Shown: one piece after another, positions 1 through 9,421 of the stretch | Position numbering within the stretch: position 1 is the stretch's first letter | Layout: every line of letters starts with the position of its first letter | NCBI GenBank assembly: GCA_934394435.1 | Contig: CAKRRN010000001.1 | Coordinates: forward strand, 1-64,000 | Origin: an uncultured Bacteroidaceae bacterium | GTDB taxonomy: Bacteria > Bacteroidota > Bacteroidia > Bacteroidales > Bacteroidaceae | Direction: 5' to 3' | Length of the DNA stretch: 64,000 nucleotides | Translations under genes and position numbers: made by a program | The notes under the pieces: model-generated | Told to the model about the DNA's origin: nothing | Databases searched by the model: none | What the model saw: the letters and a program-made list of their open reading frames with translations, nothing else

Positions 1-85
1 AGCCCACTATGCCTTCGACACGTCTGAAAACAATCTGCTCGAAAAAAAAGACTAATATGAATCAGTATCTAATGACCAATTTGGG
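1..85 (+). repeat. Partial copy of the 196-bp TIR element, cut by the window edge
   Basis: The first 85 bases match the right part of the elements at 43534-43729 and 56938-57133 almost base for base. The copy ends in the right terminal inverted repeat at 68-85, with one change in the 18-mer (CCAATTTGGG instead of CCGATTTGGG). The left part lies outside the window. Confidence 0.85.
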
Positions 86-514
86 TCAAACTCCAATCAG
101 AATAGTCTTTATCTCGAGTTAATAGCTTTCGGGCATGACGAAGACGTTGTTATCTACAACGAAACTTAGGTGAGAGTAATCTGTTGGGGAAGAAAAGCTG
201 ATTGGGATTGGAAAGAACCATTCGTCTACCAAATAGGTATCTTACTTTGGTCAAATGAATGACTTGTGTTTCATTGGCAAATGAGTTAGGTTACTTACTC
301 GTTTCCAACTTTGAAATATATATATCGCAATGTGAAATATATATTTCAAAGTTGGAAATATATATTTCGTGGCGCAAAATAGTTAGCTTATGCTTAATCT
401 ACAGACATGCAGGTTGGTTTATAAGCATAAGCTATACCTGTGATTTAAGTTCTCCTCTGGTTTTTTAGGTGATCTATAATATGCGTTTTGCCATTATGTG
501 ATGGTATGAAAAGA
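86..514. other. Non-coding gap made of decayed repeats
   Basis: No convincing gene is seen. Bases about 198-265 resemble the reverse complement of the left part of the 196-bp element (GGGATTGG, AAGAACCAT, TTTGGTCAAATGA), so this is probably a decayed copy in opposite orientation. Bases about 410-465 share a module (GGTTTATAAG, then CCTGTGA, then CTCCTCTGG) with 44203-44257. The 69-codon reading frame in this stretch has no homology that I can recognise and covers repeat sequence. Confidence 0.5.
302..358. repeat. Perfect 21-bp inverted repeat with 15-nt loop
   Basis: The arms 302-322 and 338-358 are exact reverse complements (TTTCCAACTTTGAAA continuing into ATATATA). A third related stretch, GGAAATATATATTTC, overlaps the right arm. 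There is no T-tract after it and no adjacent gene it would terminate, so its role is unknown. Confidence 0.7.
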
Positions 515-555
515 AAGTCGTCCAGACGAGAAGCATTATCCCATCTGGACGACTT
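515..555. terminator. Bidirectional hairpin terminator downstream of the LamG gene
   Basis: The 12-bp stem AAGTCGTCCAGA (515-526) pairs with TCTGGACGACTT (544-555). A T-rich tract follows on both strands: TATTTTATTTTTC on plus and TTCTTTTC on minus. It lies 60 bp past the stop codon of the minus-strand LamG gene. Confidence 0.75.
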
Positions 556-614
556 ATTTTATTTTTCTGCTACTTTATAAATAAAATAAGTAGCGAGCAC
601 TTTAATAGATTGGC

Positions 615-3600
615 TTATTTAACCAACATCTTCTTTCCGTTGATGATATAGAGACCCTTGGCAGTCTTCTGTACACGGATACCATTGATGGTGTAAATGC
701 CGTCCTTGGCACGAGTCTCCGTGTTAACCACCTTCTCGATGGCAGTCTCCTCGTGCAACTTGGCGCAAAGCACTTCCACATCCTTTGTGTTCATAGGATG
801 GCTGTAGATACGTGCCATGACGATATCGCCATTCCATGCGGCTTGTATCTTATCACCGCTTCCTGGGTCTCCTCCAATGGCAAACCAGCGGCAACCTGCG
901 TTTGGCAAGCGGAACATGCCTACTGCGTCTGTCTCTTTACAGAGTTGTCCGTCAATATAGATACGTGCCTTAGCATTAGCCTCATCGTATACGCCAATCA
1001 GATGGTAGTATGTGCCAGCCTCTGGAATGATGCCGCTGTTAGCGTACTTCCATGTATTATCACCGGAAATAGAAATGTTTGGCAGGAATGTCAGTTCGTT
1101 CTTGCGACCACCGCTCGCCTTGCACACGAGGAAACCAGTTCCGCCTGCCTCCATGCTTGAGAAAGGCTTCATCTCCACATTCTGAATCTCGCCCTCGTAG
1201 TTAACCTTTACAATGGCCTCAAGGGTATGACCGCAAGAGAGAGCATCCTTGAATGCCTGATTGCTGTCATAATCAATCTTGAAAGCAGACTTGCCTGTGC
1301 TACCCAAATCATTGCTGAATGTAGCCATGTTGCGTTTGTAGGTCTCGTTGTAAGCTACTGTGGGAGCTTCGCCAAGGAGGGTGATTTCATTTTGCATAGG
1401 AGATACGTCTGTGGCTGTACCATCTTCGTTGAAGACCACATCGAGCAAATCAGCCTTATATACGTCCTTCTGCACCTCATCCTTGTGGAAGAGGTTCTTG
1501 TCATTGGTAAAGAGACCATCTGAGGTTTTTCCTACCGTCTGATGAGTGGCATCCAGTACGGGATAGTCGTCACTACCTATATTCTGGAACCAAACAGGAT
1601 TTTCTGTGTTACCTTGGTTGAGTAGGTAGCAGATCTCGCCGCTCTTGAGTTGCTCCTCTGTGGCTTGAATGCCTGAGAGCTCACCGAAGGGAGTCTTATA
1701 ATAGGTGTTACGAGCAAGATACTTGGCAGGTACACGACCAAGAACATTGGTTCCGCTCTCCAAAATCTGTAAGTCTGCCACCTGCAAACAGTTGATCATC
1801 TTTGATGCAGCACTATGCCAGCCAGCCAGTCCACCACAGTTCTTGGTGTTGGAACCGATAATAGCACCATCGAAGAGACAGTTTTCGAATTCTGTATATC
1901 CGCTTACGACAGCCACCAAACCAGCGTGTGTGCCATCGCCATTCACGTCAGAATGAATTTTTACATGACATGCGACATTGCTGATACGGCAACCTTGCTG
2001 TGTGCTTGCAGCAACACCTGCCGCAAACTTATCGCTTGTGGTAATGTCACCATCTATCACCAGGTTGTGAACCTCAGAGTTGCTCTGCATCACATTGATG
2101 AGCGATGAGTTACGCTGCGTAGAGGTCATGTTCATGGTTATCTTATGTCCATTACCATCCAATATGCCATAGAAGTTGGCTATCATCTGTGAGAGAGAGA
2201 AGTTAGAGATGTCGGCTGTCAACTGTCCACGCACACCCGTAGTGGCCTTCAAACCGAAGTAAGCCAGTTGACCGTTGTTGGCAATCTGATAGACACCATC
2301 AACTAACTCAGGACGGAATCCCATCTGTCCGAAGAGATCTAAGTTCTTTGTCTGCTCAATGGTATAGGTGCCATTCTCATAGGCATTCATTGCTTCGTCA
2401 TACAATCCCTTGGCTTTCTCATAATCCTCAGGACTTATAGCCTGTGCTTCGTCCAGCGCATTGACAACCCCATCGAATGTAACAGCCTCGTTGGCCATTT
2501 CCACATACAGCTTGCGTGCCTCAAACACTTCATCGAAGAGAGAGCTGAAGGTCTCTATCAGAGCATATTTGTCATCTGGGGTCTGACATGTAGCCACTCC
2601 ATCAATGGCTGCCTGCACCTTATCTAATACTTCCTTCGGGCAGCCGGGCTTCTGCGCATAGTCGCTACTTGTGCTGGGCTTAAAGTTGATGATAGTAGTA
2701 GCACGTGCCACCATGCATTCCAGGGTCTTGTCGAGGTAGGGTTCGGCATCCTTCAGCGAATCGTAGTACTTGATATGGATATTAGAGATACCAACCCAGT
2801 CGCTACTGGTATTTGTGTTTGCGTTCTTCACACCTACGGTAAGTGTGCCATCTGTAACTTTTGCCACCAAGTAGTTCAATGCACGTCCTGCAGAAGCGGC
2901 ATTAGCCATACTGGTACGTCCGTGTATTGCATAGCCCACAAGTTCTGTGCTGGCACCCTCGTTGTCATAGATTTCATAATCAATGGCTCCGTCATTGTCA
3001 TCTGTCTTGGTTATATAACAGTTTTCTCCATCGCGAACTTCAGAGAGAGGCAAGTAATTTTCATATACAGTGGGAAGGAAAAGCCGCACATTGTTCAGAT
3101 AAACTTGTCCTGCGTAATATTTGCTGTAGCGGTCACCATACGGACGGTATGCACCGTTGACCTCCATCACATATACACCATTCTCACGATTCTCCAAAGT
3201 CTGATACATGTCACATCCTTTAGCCCATGCTTCAGCCGCGGTGAATCCTGTAGTAGCACTCTTGATGTAGCCAGTCATGGCTGTGCCTTTCCATCCATTA
3301 AGTCCTTCTGAGAAGTCTGAATTGGTAAGCAGGTTGGTTACCTCAACGCCAGACTTCACGCCAGTCTCGATGGCTTTCTTGAGCATCTGTCTTAGATTCT
3401 CTGTCTCAGCCTTAATCTGCTCAACATTCAAGGTATGGTTCTCTATAATGTAAAGTGCACCACCGTTTGCAAAGGTTTCACCTGGTTCCTCGTCGCTTTG
3501 CAGATATTCCTCCAATAGCGTGCGTGCATCTCCTTCGAAATCTTTATTTTCCTCCAGATAAGCACTTGTCTGGTCTACTTCGTCTTTGTAAGTCTGATAA

Positions 3601-4610
3601 GCGGCTGCACTTACACTTAGTGTCGAGCGCAACTGTTGCAATTTCTTATATTCATCAGAGAGTGTGGTGAGCTCGCCAGAAATGATTAGCTCATCCATAT
3701 GGTCAAGTTGTGCGGTGTAAGCCTCGATGTCTGCAGAATATGCCAAGAAGCCATCAGCCTCTACATAAGCGCGTCCTTCTTCAACATACTGTTTGTAAAC
3801 CAGTTTGTTGGCATTCTCTACACCATCTTTCTCGCTTTCCCACAAGGCGGTAGCCTGTTCCCCTGTTAGAGGTTCGCTGTAGATTCTTGCTACAGCAATA
3901 TCACCTCGCCATGCAGCCTCAACATTTGCCTTGCTTGGGTCGCCACCGATACAGAACCACTTGCTGCCATCTGAAGGGAATCGGAATACCTTGTCCGTGG
4001 CAATGGTATTCATCAGTTGACCATTACAATAAATATAAGCCTTTCCCTCTTCTTGGTTCCATACGCCTAAGAAATGGTAATAAATCTTCTTCTCTGGACT
4101 GATACCGCTCGTACACCAGTTCCACTTGCTACTTCCATCTGCAGAGACATTGGGCAAGAATGTCATCACATTGCCTCTGGAATTATTAGTAATAAGGAAG
4201 CCCGTACCACCCGACTGCATACTGGAGAATGGCTTGATCTCACCATCCTTTACAGATGGATAGTCTGCCATGACCACCATCTCCAGTGAGTGTCCATCTG
4301 CCAATTTAGCCTGGAAGTCTGCGTTTTGCTCGTAATCCACACGATAGCCGCTACTTTTGCTGGCTCCCCATTCATTTTTGAAATTGGCAATTACAAAGCC
4401 AAAGCCATCGTTGTAATAAGTGCCAAGGTTGCTACCAACCACCTCGATGGGATTCTTCATTGCAGAAATATCCTCTGCGGTGCCATCGGTGTTGAATTTT
4501 ACGTCCAGCATGTCTGCCACAGGTTTCTCTGTGTTTTGTGCAAATATGGGCATCCCCACACTTGCCAAGACTGCCGTAAAGAACATCATTCGGGTAAAGT
4601 CTTTCTTCAT
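615..4610 (-). CDS. Large secreted LamG-domain protein with GLUG-like region
   Basis: This 1331-residue exported protein has a classical signal peptide ending near AQN (about residue 25). Two related LamG/concanavalin-like domains lie at about residues 30-255 and 1050-1290. They share FSSM(Q/E)(S/A)GGTGFL, TFLPN(V/I)S and W(R/N)GDI...ARIYS, so one is an internal duplicate of the other. Between them are helical repeats (about 260-430), a carbohydrate-binding-like stretch beginning NLLTNSDFSEGLNGW (about 430-640), more helices, and a GLUG-like beta-helix region (about 770-1000, with GLVAVVSG and GGLAGW). The last about 30 residues (GIYTINGIRV, then GLYIINGKKMLVK) are of the kind found at the C-termini of many Prevotella secreted proteins, possibly a type IX sorting tail. 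It is probably a cell-surface glycan-binding protein. No catalytic domain is recognised. Confidence 0.8.
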   Translation of the reverse strand: MKKDFTRMMFFTAVLASVGMPIFAQNTEKPVADMLDVKFNTDGTAEDISAMKNPIEVVGSNLGTYYNDGFGFVIANFKNEWGASKSSGYRVDYEQNADFQAKLADGHSLEMVVMADYPSVKDGEIKPFSSMQSGGTGFLITNNSRGNVMTFLPNVSADGSSKWNWCTSGISPEKKIYYHFLGVWNQEEGKAYIYCNGQLMNTIATDKVFRFPSDGSKWFCIGGDPSKANVEAAWRGDIAVARIYSEPLTGEQATALWESEKDGVENANKLVYKQYVEEGRAYVEADGFLAYSADIEAYTAQLDHMDELIISGELTTLSDEYKKLQQLRSTLSVSAAAYQTYKDEVDQTSAYLEENKDFEGDARTLLEEYLQSDEEPGETFANGGALYIIENHTLNVEQIKAETENLRQMLKKAIETGVKSGVEVTNLLTNSDFSEGLNGWKGTAMTGYIKSATTGFTAAEAWAKGCDMYQTLENRENGVYVMEVNGAYRPYGDRYSKYYAGQVYLNNVRLFLPTVYENYLPLSEVRDGENCYITKTDDNDGAIDYEIYDNEGASTELVGYAIHGRTSMANAASAGRALNYLVAKVTDGTLTVGVKNANTNTSSDWVGISNIHIKYYDSLKDAEPYLDKTLECMVARATTIINFKPSTSSDYAQKPGCPKEVLDKVQAAIDGVATCQTPDDKYALIETFSSLFDEVFEARKLYVEMANEAVTFDGVVNALDEAQAISPEDYEKAKGLYDEAMNAYENGTYTIEQTKNLDLFGQMGFRPELVDGVYQIANNGQLAYFGLKATTGVRGQLTADISNFSLSQMIANFYGILDGNGHKITMNMTSTQRNSSLINVMQSNSEVHNLVIDGDITTSDKFAAGVAASTQQGCRISNVACHVKIHSDVNGDGTHAGLVAVVSGYTEFENCLFDGAIIGSNTKNCGGLAGWHSAASKMINCLQVADLQILESGTNVLGRVPAKYLARNTYYKTPFGELSGIQATEEQLKSGEICYLLNQGNTENPVWFQNIGSDDYPVLDATHQTVGKTSDGLFTNDKNLFHKDEVQKDVYKADLLDVVFNEDGTATDVSPMQNEITLLGEAPTVAYNETYKRNMATFSNDLGSTGKSAFKIDYDSNQAFKDALSCGHTLEAIVKVNYEGEIQNVEMKPFSSMEAGGTGFLVCKASGGRKNELTFLPNISISGDNTWKYANSGIIPEAGTYYHLIGVYDEANAKARIYIDGQLCKETDAVGMFRLPNAGCRWFAIGGDPGSGDKIQAAWNGDIVMARIYSHPMNTKDVEVLCAKLHEETAIEKVVNTETRAKDGIYTINGIRVQKTAKGLYIINGKKMLVK

Positions 4611-4676
4611 AATGAGTGGTTTAAAGAATGAATAACAGATATGTTTCTTTTGTCTTTTTTAGCAAATTTCTATATG

Positions 4677-4684
4677 CAAAGATA
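4677..4684 (-). promoter_or_regulatory. Putative -7 element of the LamG gene
   Basis: The minus strand reads TATCTTTG, a perfect match to the Bacteroidetes TAnnTTTG box, 67 bp upstream of the start codon. No clear -33 TTTG is seen at the expected distance. Confidence 0.45.
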
Positions 4685-4917
4685 AGAGAATATGCAAAAC
4701 GAAGTATAACAATTTTGTTAAATGTAAACGATTCACGACAAATTTTACTTTTTTCCTTGCAAGAAGAAGTCTATACGATAGATTTTATTTCAAAAACGTA
4801 ACATTTTAGGGGGAAACAAACAAAGAATAGGATAGAATAGAACATATATTTAATTGACAAAGCTAATTGGGCATAAAATAATTATACTCATCTCTACTAT
4901 AATTCGCTGAAACGTTG

Positions 4918-4925
4918 TACCTTTG
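4918..4925 (+). promoter_or_regulatory. Putative -7 element for metK
   Basis: TACCTTTG matches TAnnTTTG. Transcription would begin a few bases later, just before the SAM-II-like leader, leaving an approximately 150-nt 5' UTR ahead of metK. The -33 box is not obvious. Confidence 0.55.
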
Positions 4926-4940
4926 CATCCGAAAATAAAA

Positions 4941-5013
4941 GTGTGGATAGATTTGGGCTGATTGCAACCACAGAAAAAAAATGCTAAAAAGGACAAGGTA
5001 ACAGCACCTTGTC
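4941..5013 (+). promoter_or_regulatory. SAM-II-like riboswitch and adjacent hairpin ahead of metK
   Basis: The leader has the landmarks of the SAM-II (metA motif) aptamer. A P1 stem pairs TGTGG (4942-4946) with CCACA (4968-4972). It encloses the loop GATTTGGGCTGATTGCAA, whose GATTT and ATTGCAA are SAM-II signatures. After an A-rich linker comes GCTAAAAAGG (4983-4992), the conserved 3' pseudoknot strand. An 8-bp hairpin follows at once, GACAAGGT/ACCTTGTC (4992-4999 with 5006-5013), sharing its first G with that strand. The hairpin is a candidate expression platform and is followed by a moderately T-rich stretch. The neighbouring gene makes S-adenosylmethionine, which fits feedback repression. 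The exact P2 pairing could not be settled by eye. Confidence 0.78.
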
Positions 5014-5077
5014 ACGCATTTATGCCTATTTCTTTTCCCCATATTATTAATTGTTCAACTAAAAATAATAATTGATT

Positions 5078-6337
5078 ATGGGTTATTTATTCACTTCTGA
5101 ATCCGTGTCAGAAGGACATCCAGACAAAGTTGCCGACCAGATAAGTGACGCAGTATTGGATAAACTATTGGCTTTTGACCCTCAGTCGCATGTGGCATGC
5201 GAAACAATGGTGACCACGGGACAGGTGTTTCTCTCAGGAGAAGTAACAAGCGAAGCGTATATTGACTTGCAACGTGTGGCACGCGAAGTAATCAATCGTA
5301 TAGGCTATACGAAGGCCGAGTATATGTTTGATGGTAACAGCTGTGGGGTGTTGAGCGCCATTCACGAGCAGAGTCCAGACATTCATAGAGGCGTAACCCG
5401 TAAGGATCCCGAACAGCAAGGAGCTGGTGACCAAGGTATGATGTTTGGATACGCCACCAACGAGACTGATAACTACATGCCCTTAGGCTTGGACTTGGCA
5501 CACCGTCTGCTGGTGGTACTGGCAGAAATACGAAGGGAAGGCAAGCAGATGACCTATCTGCGTCCGGATGCTAAGAGCCAGGTTACGGTAGAATACTCCG
5601 ATGAGGGAAAGCCACAACGCATTGATACTATCGTCTTGTCTACACAGCATGACGAGTTTGACACAGACGAGGCCATGCAAAAACAAATAGAGAAAGACGT
5701 AAGGGAAATTCTCGTGCCACGAATGCTTAAAGGCATCCAGAAACCAGAAGTCCTGGCTCTCTTCACAAACGACATAAAGTACTATGTAAATCCGACGGGC
5801 AAATTCGTGATAGGAGGTCCACATGGTGATACGGGTCTTACAGGAAGAAAGATTATCGTTGACACCTATGGAGGCAAGGGAGCGCACGGAGGTGGAGCTT
5901 TCAGTGGAAAAGACCCCTCTAAGGTAGATCGTTCGGCAGCATATGCTGCACGCCATATTGCTAAAAACATGGTGGCTGCAGGAGTGGCAGACGAAATGCT
6001 GGTACAATTGAGTTATGCCATCGGTGTGGCAGAGCCTGTAAGTGTTTACGTAAACACCTATGGACGAAGCCATGTGGACATGCCTGACAGTCAAATAGCA
6101 GAGCGCATCAGAGATATGTTCCCCTTGACACCTTATGCCATTGAGCAACGTCTGAAACTACGCAATCCTATCTACGAAGAGACGGCAGCCTATGGACACA
6201 TGGGACGCGAGCCAAAGGTGGTGACCAAACGCTTTGAGTCTCTCTATCATGAGCCAAAGGAGGTGACAGTGGAACTCTTCACATGGGAGAAACTTGACTA
6301 TGTGGATGCCATCCGCAAGGCATTTGGTCTTCAGTAA
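5078..6337 (+). CDS. metK: S-adenosylmethionine synthetase
   Basis: MetK makes S-adenosylmethionine from methionine and ATP in the cytoplasm. The three family signatures are present: GHPDK near the N-terminus, the hexapeptide-type ATP motif GAGDQG (about residues 115-120) and [16 protein letters not shown] (about 270). I chose the ATG at 5078 ([17 protein letters not shown], 419 aa) because it gives the family's usual N-terminus. The in-frame TTG six bases upstream adds only two residues. A SAM-II-like riboswitch precedes it. The LOG gene follows 30 bp later, so metK probably heads the operon that runs to yidD. Confidence 0.97.
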   Translation: MGYLFTSESVSEGHPDKVADQISDAVLDKLLAFDPQSHVACETMVTTGQVFLSGEVTSEAYIDLQRVAREVINRIGYTKAEYMFDGNSCGVLSAIHEQSPDIHRGVTRKDPEQQGAGDQGMMFGYATNETDNYMPLGLDLAHRLLVVLAEIRREGKQMTYLRPDAKSQVTVEYSDEGKPQRIDTIVLSTQHDEFDTDEAMQKQIEKDVREILVPRMLKGIQKPEVLALFTNDIKYYVNPTGKFVIGGPHGDTGLTGRKIIVDTYGGKGAHGGGAFSGKDPSKVDRSAAYAARHIAKNMVAAGVADEMLVQLSYAIGVAEPVSVYVNTYGRSHVDMPDSQIAERIRDMFPLTPYAIEQRLKLRNPIYEETAAYGHMGREPKVVTKRFESLYHEPKEVTVELFTWEKLDYVDAIRKAFGLQ

Positions 6338-6367
6338 AATATTATAATTATAGGTATAGTATAGGAC

Positions 6368-6952
6368 GTGGAACGAAGAAGAATCTGTATTTATTGTGCA
6401 AGCAGTTCGCAGATAGACAAGAAGTACTTTGATGATGCCTATGAACTGGGAAGGTTAATGGCGCAAAGAGGACTCACTCTGGTAAACGGCGCGGGCAACC
6501 AGGGACTGATGTGTGCCTCAGCTGACGGATGTCTGGAGCATGGTGGGCAGACACTGGGCATCATTCCTACATTCATGATTGCCGAAGGATGGTGTCATAA
6601 AGGAATGACACAAATCCTTGAAACAAAGGATATGCATACCCGACAGCAAAAGATGGCGGAAATGAGTGATGGGGGCATCTTCCTTCCAGGAGGATGTGGT
6701 ACTTTGGCGGAGTTGTCTGAACTCATTACGTGGAAACAGTTGGGACTTTATCTGAAACCAATTGTCATCTTGAATACAGATGGCTACTATGATAGTCTGT
6801 TGCAATTCCTAAAACAGGCTGCCGCAGAAAACTTTATGCGTCAACAACATATTGCCATATGGCAGGTGGCAAATACTCCCCAAGAGGCACTTGACCTTCT
6901 GCAAAATACACCAGAATGGGATGTCTCCATACGCAGATTTGCAGCAATATGA
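6368..6952 (+). CDS. LOG family protein (nucleoside 5'-monophosphate phosphoribohydrolase-like)
   Basis: This 194-residue Rossmann-like protein carries the LOG signature PGGCGTLAE (about residues 109-117) and the early ICIYCASSS segment of the TIGR00730 group. Characterised LOG enzymes cleave the N-glycosidic bond of cytokinin riboside or nucleoside 5'-monophosphates; older annotations say lysine decarboxylase, which is misleading. The start is a GTG (V/MERRRICIYC). The substrate in this organism is unknown. Its stop codon overlaps the next start in an ATGA arrangement, so translation of the two is probably coupled. Confidence 0.85.
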   Translation: MERRRICIYCASSSQIDKKYFDDAYELGRLMAQRGLTLVNGAGNQGLMCASADGCLEHGGQTLGIIPTFMIAEGWCHKGMTQILETKDMHTRQQKMAEMSDGGIFLPGGCGTLAELSELITWKQLGLYLKPIVILNTDGYYDSLLQFLKQAAAENFMRQQHIAIWQVANTPQEALDLLQNTPEWDVSIRRFAAI

Positions 6953-8040
6953 ACATCTGGCACACAGAAGATTCTATAGTAAAGCAACACCCTGACAGTA
7001 CGCTTGCACCATCGACCGATGAAAGTGCAGGCGTACAGCCTCAGGCTGTCGTATCTGATACACACACAATCAAACATCCACGACCCTTACATAATCAAGG
7101 AGTGGACAGCGTTTTTCACAAGAAGACTAATACTCCAGAGAAAGTCTTTGCTCAAGACACGTTGTCAGCAGACACCGCAGCAAGCAGTCTGGCACACAGG
7201 CAGTTTCTTTTAGAGACACATGCAGAGACACATCAGGCAGATAGCCTCTATAATGCAATACTCCATTTCAGAGAGCCAAAAGGACAGTTCTTCGAGCAAA
7301 GCACCTTTTGGCATCCAGAGATTCCCTTCAGAGAATTCGGAATGCCCTGCATCCCTATTCCCTACAGAATAAGCGCAGACGGGCAAACCACATGTGGCCT
7401 CATGCTATGCTTTGGAATGATGGTTTATATGCTCCTACACTATGGCTCGGAAATGAAAATCCAGTTGCACGACTTCTTTCTCCCAGCACATGTCAGACAG
7501 GGGCACAACAAGGGGCTAAGTACAGCGCAAGGACTACTCTCTACACCCTACGTATGCTTAATGTTAAGTTTTATCGGGAGCATTGGAATCTCTGTGGTGG
7601 AACAAGATAGTTTGGGAATCCTGCCGAATTTTGCCTCCAGATTAGCCGTGCAAGGATTTTACGCGGCAGCATGGTTAGCATACTTCTTCTGCAAGGTGAA
7701 TACTTATTCTTTTATCAATTGGATTTTCTTTGACAAACAATCCAGGCGCGAATGGCATGATACCCTGTTTTTCATTTCCGCACTTCAAGCAGTCTTACTC
7801 TATCCCCTACTGCTGGTGATGATATATCTGTCAACGTCGTTGCATAGTTTTGCTCTATGCTCTATTACAGTTGTTTTAATAACGAAGGTGCTCTTACTAT
7901 ACAAAGCATCAAGACTTTTTTTTCGAAAAATATATGGTGTATTGCATTTAATTGTGTACTTTTGCACCCTCGAAGTGGCACCCCTATGGGTCATGCTTAA
8001 AATATTGACACAAATAACAGACTTACTGCAAGTAAAATAA
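6949..8040 (+). CDS. DUF4271 family membrane protein
   Basis: The start (MNIWHTEDS, 363 aa) overlaps the preceding stop as ATGA. An in-frame ATG 33 bp upstream exists but would lie wholly inside the LOG gene. The first about 140 residues are polar. About six hydrophobic segments follow, including GLMLCFGMMVYMLL and GVLHLIVYFCTLEVAPLW. The composition and position directly before hemD, rnpA and yidD match the DUF4271 family of Bacteroidetes, which has no known function. A role tied to membrane protein insertion or envelope assembly is only suggested by rnpA and yidD nearby. Confidence 0.75.
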   Translation: MNIWHTEDSIVKQHPDSTLAPSTDESAGVQPQAVVSDTHTIKHPRPLHNQGVDSVFHKKTNTPEKVFAQDTLSADTAASSLAHRQFLLETHAETHQADSLYNAILHFREPKGQFFEQSTFWHPEIPFREFGMPCIPIPYRISADGQTTCGLMLCFGMMVYMLLHYGSEMKIQLHDFFLPAHVRQGHNKGLSTAQGLLSTPYVCLMLSFIGSIGISVVEQDSLGILPNFASRLAVQGFYAAAWLAYFFCKVNTYSFINWIFFDKQSRREWHDTLFFISALQAVLLYPLLLVMIYLSTSLHSFALCSITVVLITKVLLLYKASRLFFRKIYGVLHLIVYFCTLEVAPLWVMLKILTQITDLLQVK

Positions 8041-8051
8041 ACAGGACAGAA

Positions 8052-8798
8052 ATGACCATCAAGAAGATACTCGTATCGCAGCCTAAACCTTCATCGGAAA
8101 AATCACCGTACTTTGATATAGCAAGCAGTTTGAATGTGGAAATCGTCTTCCGCTCTTTTATTAAAGTAGAAGGAATCACTCCCAGGGAGTTCAGACAGCA
8201 AAAAATAAACATACTGGACTATACTGCGGTTGTGTTTACTTCAAGACACGCAGTAGACCACTTCTTCAATCTTTGTCGCGATTTACGTGTCAACATTCCT
8301 GAAGATATGAAGTACTTCTGCATTACAGAGACCGTAGCTCTTTACATTCAGAAGTATGTGCAATATCGCAAGCGCAAAGTCTTCTTTGGTACAACAGGTA
8401 AAATAGACGGGTTGGTAACCGTAATTTTTAAGCATAAGGCAGAGAAGTACTTCATTCCTGTAAGTGATGTTCACAGAGATGATATTTCTGAACAACTGGC
8501 AACAAAGAATATCAATCACGTATGTGGCGTCATGTATCGCACTGTAAGCAACGACTTTGGCCCAGATGAACCATTTGACTATGATATGTTGATATTCTTC
8601 AGCCCAAGTGGTGTACAAGCGCTCTTAAAGAACTTCCCAGACTTCAAACAAGGTGATGTTGCCATAGGATGTTTTGGACCAGCAACAGCGCAAGCCGTAC
8701 GTGATGCAGGATTGAGACTCGATTTGGAAGCACCTTCACCAGAATATCCCAGCATAACAGCTGCCCTAAGGGCATATATAGAGCGCGTGAATGGTTGA
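8052..8798 (+). CDS. hemD: Uroporphyrinogen-III synthase
   Basis: HemD closes and inverts ring D of hydroxymethylbilane to make uroporphyrinogen III, the branch point to haem and corrinoids. The 248-residue protein has the two-domain layout of this poorly conserved family. Recognisable parts are VVFTSRHAVDHFF (about residue 58), DMLIFFSPSGVQALL (about 177) and IGCFGPATAQAVRDAGL (about 202). The start lies 11 bp after the DUF4271 stop, and the end overlaps rnpA by 8 bp. HemD in this operon is usual for Bacteroidales. Confidence 0.88.
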   Translation: MTIKKILVSQPKPSSEKSPYFDIASSLNVEIVFRSFIKVEGITPREFRQQKINILDYTAVVFTSRHAVDHFFNLCRDLRVNIPEDMKYFCITETVALYIQKYVQYRKRKVFFGTTGKIDGLVTVIFKHKAEKYFIPVSDVHRDDISEQLATKNINHVCGVMYRTVSNDFGPDEPFDYDMLIFFSPSGVQALLKNFPDFKQGDVAIGCFGPATAQAVRDAGLRLDLEAPSPEYPSITAALRAYIERVNG

Positions 8799-9174
8799 GC
8801 GACACATACATACGCTACCCAAGACAGAACGTCTATGCAGCCAGAAGGTCATACAAAGGCTCTTCAATGGGGAACGTAGGTCTGTAAGTGTGTTTCCCAT
8901 AAGGGCTGTCTTTGCCACAAGCCAAATTCCAGGAATACGCATAATGATTTCTGTAAGCAAACGTCATTTCAAACGGGCGGTCCAGCGAAATCGCGTAAAA
9001 AGGCAACTTCGAGAAACATATCGATTAAACAAGGAATTACTACAACCTCAAGGTTGCGGATTGGACATTGCTTTTCTCTGGAATACTGCAGAGATACAGC
9101 CAACCAAAATGGTAATGGAGAAAATGCAACATCTGTTGCACCGAATACATGAAAGCATCGGACAAGCCCAATAA
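8791..9174 (+). CDS. rnpA: Ribonuclease P protein component
   Basis: RnpA is the protein subunit that helps RNase P RNA bind and process pre-tRNA 5' leaders. The signature (K/R)R-x(3)-RN-x-(V/I)-(K/R)R is seen as [17 protein letters not shown] (about residues 53-69). Upstream is the typical [17 protein letters not shown]. At 127 aa it is a normal size. It overlaps hemD by 8 bp and yidD by 26 bp, so the three are probably co-translated. Confidence 0.94.
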   Translation: MVERHIHTLPKTERLCSQKVIQRLFNGERRSVSVFPIRAVFATSQIPGIRIMISVSKRHFKRAVQRNRVKRQLRETYRLNKELLQPQGCGLDIAFLWNTAEIQPTKMVMEKMQHLLHRIHESIGQAQ

Positions 9175-9397
9175 ACTCAGTCGTATTGTGGCAAGGGGGC
9201 TTTCTCTTTTGGTCCTGTTTTACCAACGGTGTATTTCACCACTTACACCACCATCGTGCCGCTTTACACCCACATGTAGCCAATACGCTTTAGAGGCGCT
9301 TAGAAAACATGGAGCTTTGCGTGGTACATGGTTAGCGATACGAAGATTATTGAGATGTCATCCTTGGGGAGGAAGTGGCTATGACCCTGTTCCCTAA
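9149..9397 (+). CDS. yidD: Membrane protein insertion efficiency factor YidD
   Basis: This short protein (82 aa) has an N-terminal amphipathic or hydrophobic segment ([18 protein letters not shown]) and the conserved block [19 protein letters not shown] with its invariant cysteines. It ends in [13 protein letters not shown], as the family does. YidD supports YidC-dependent membrane insertion. It starts inside the end of rnpA, the usual arrangement. Confidence 0.95.
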   Translation: MKASDKPNKLSRIVARGLSLLVLFYQRCISPLTPPSCRFTPTCSQYALEALRKHGALRGTWLAIRRLLRCHPWGGSGYDPVP

Positions 9398-9421
9398 TAG
9401 GGAATCTTCAAGGGAGAAACA

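Noticed and set aside
5072..5077. TTG start of metK
   Set aside because: The ATG six bases later gives the family's conserved [17 protein letters not shown] start; the TTG adds two untypical residues.
6368..6952. Lysine decarboxylase
   Set aside because: The PGGCGTLAE motif defines LOG-type phosphoribohydrolases; the lysine decarboxylase name is a historical misannotation.
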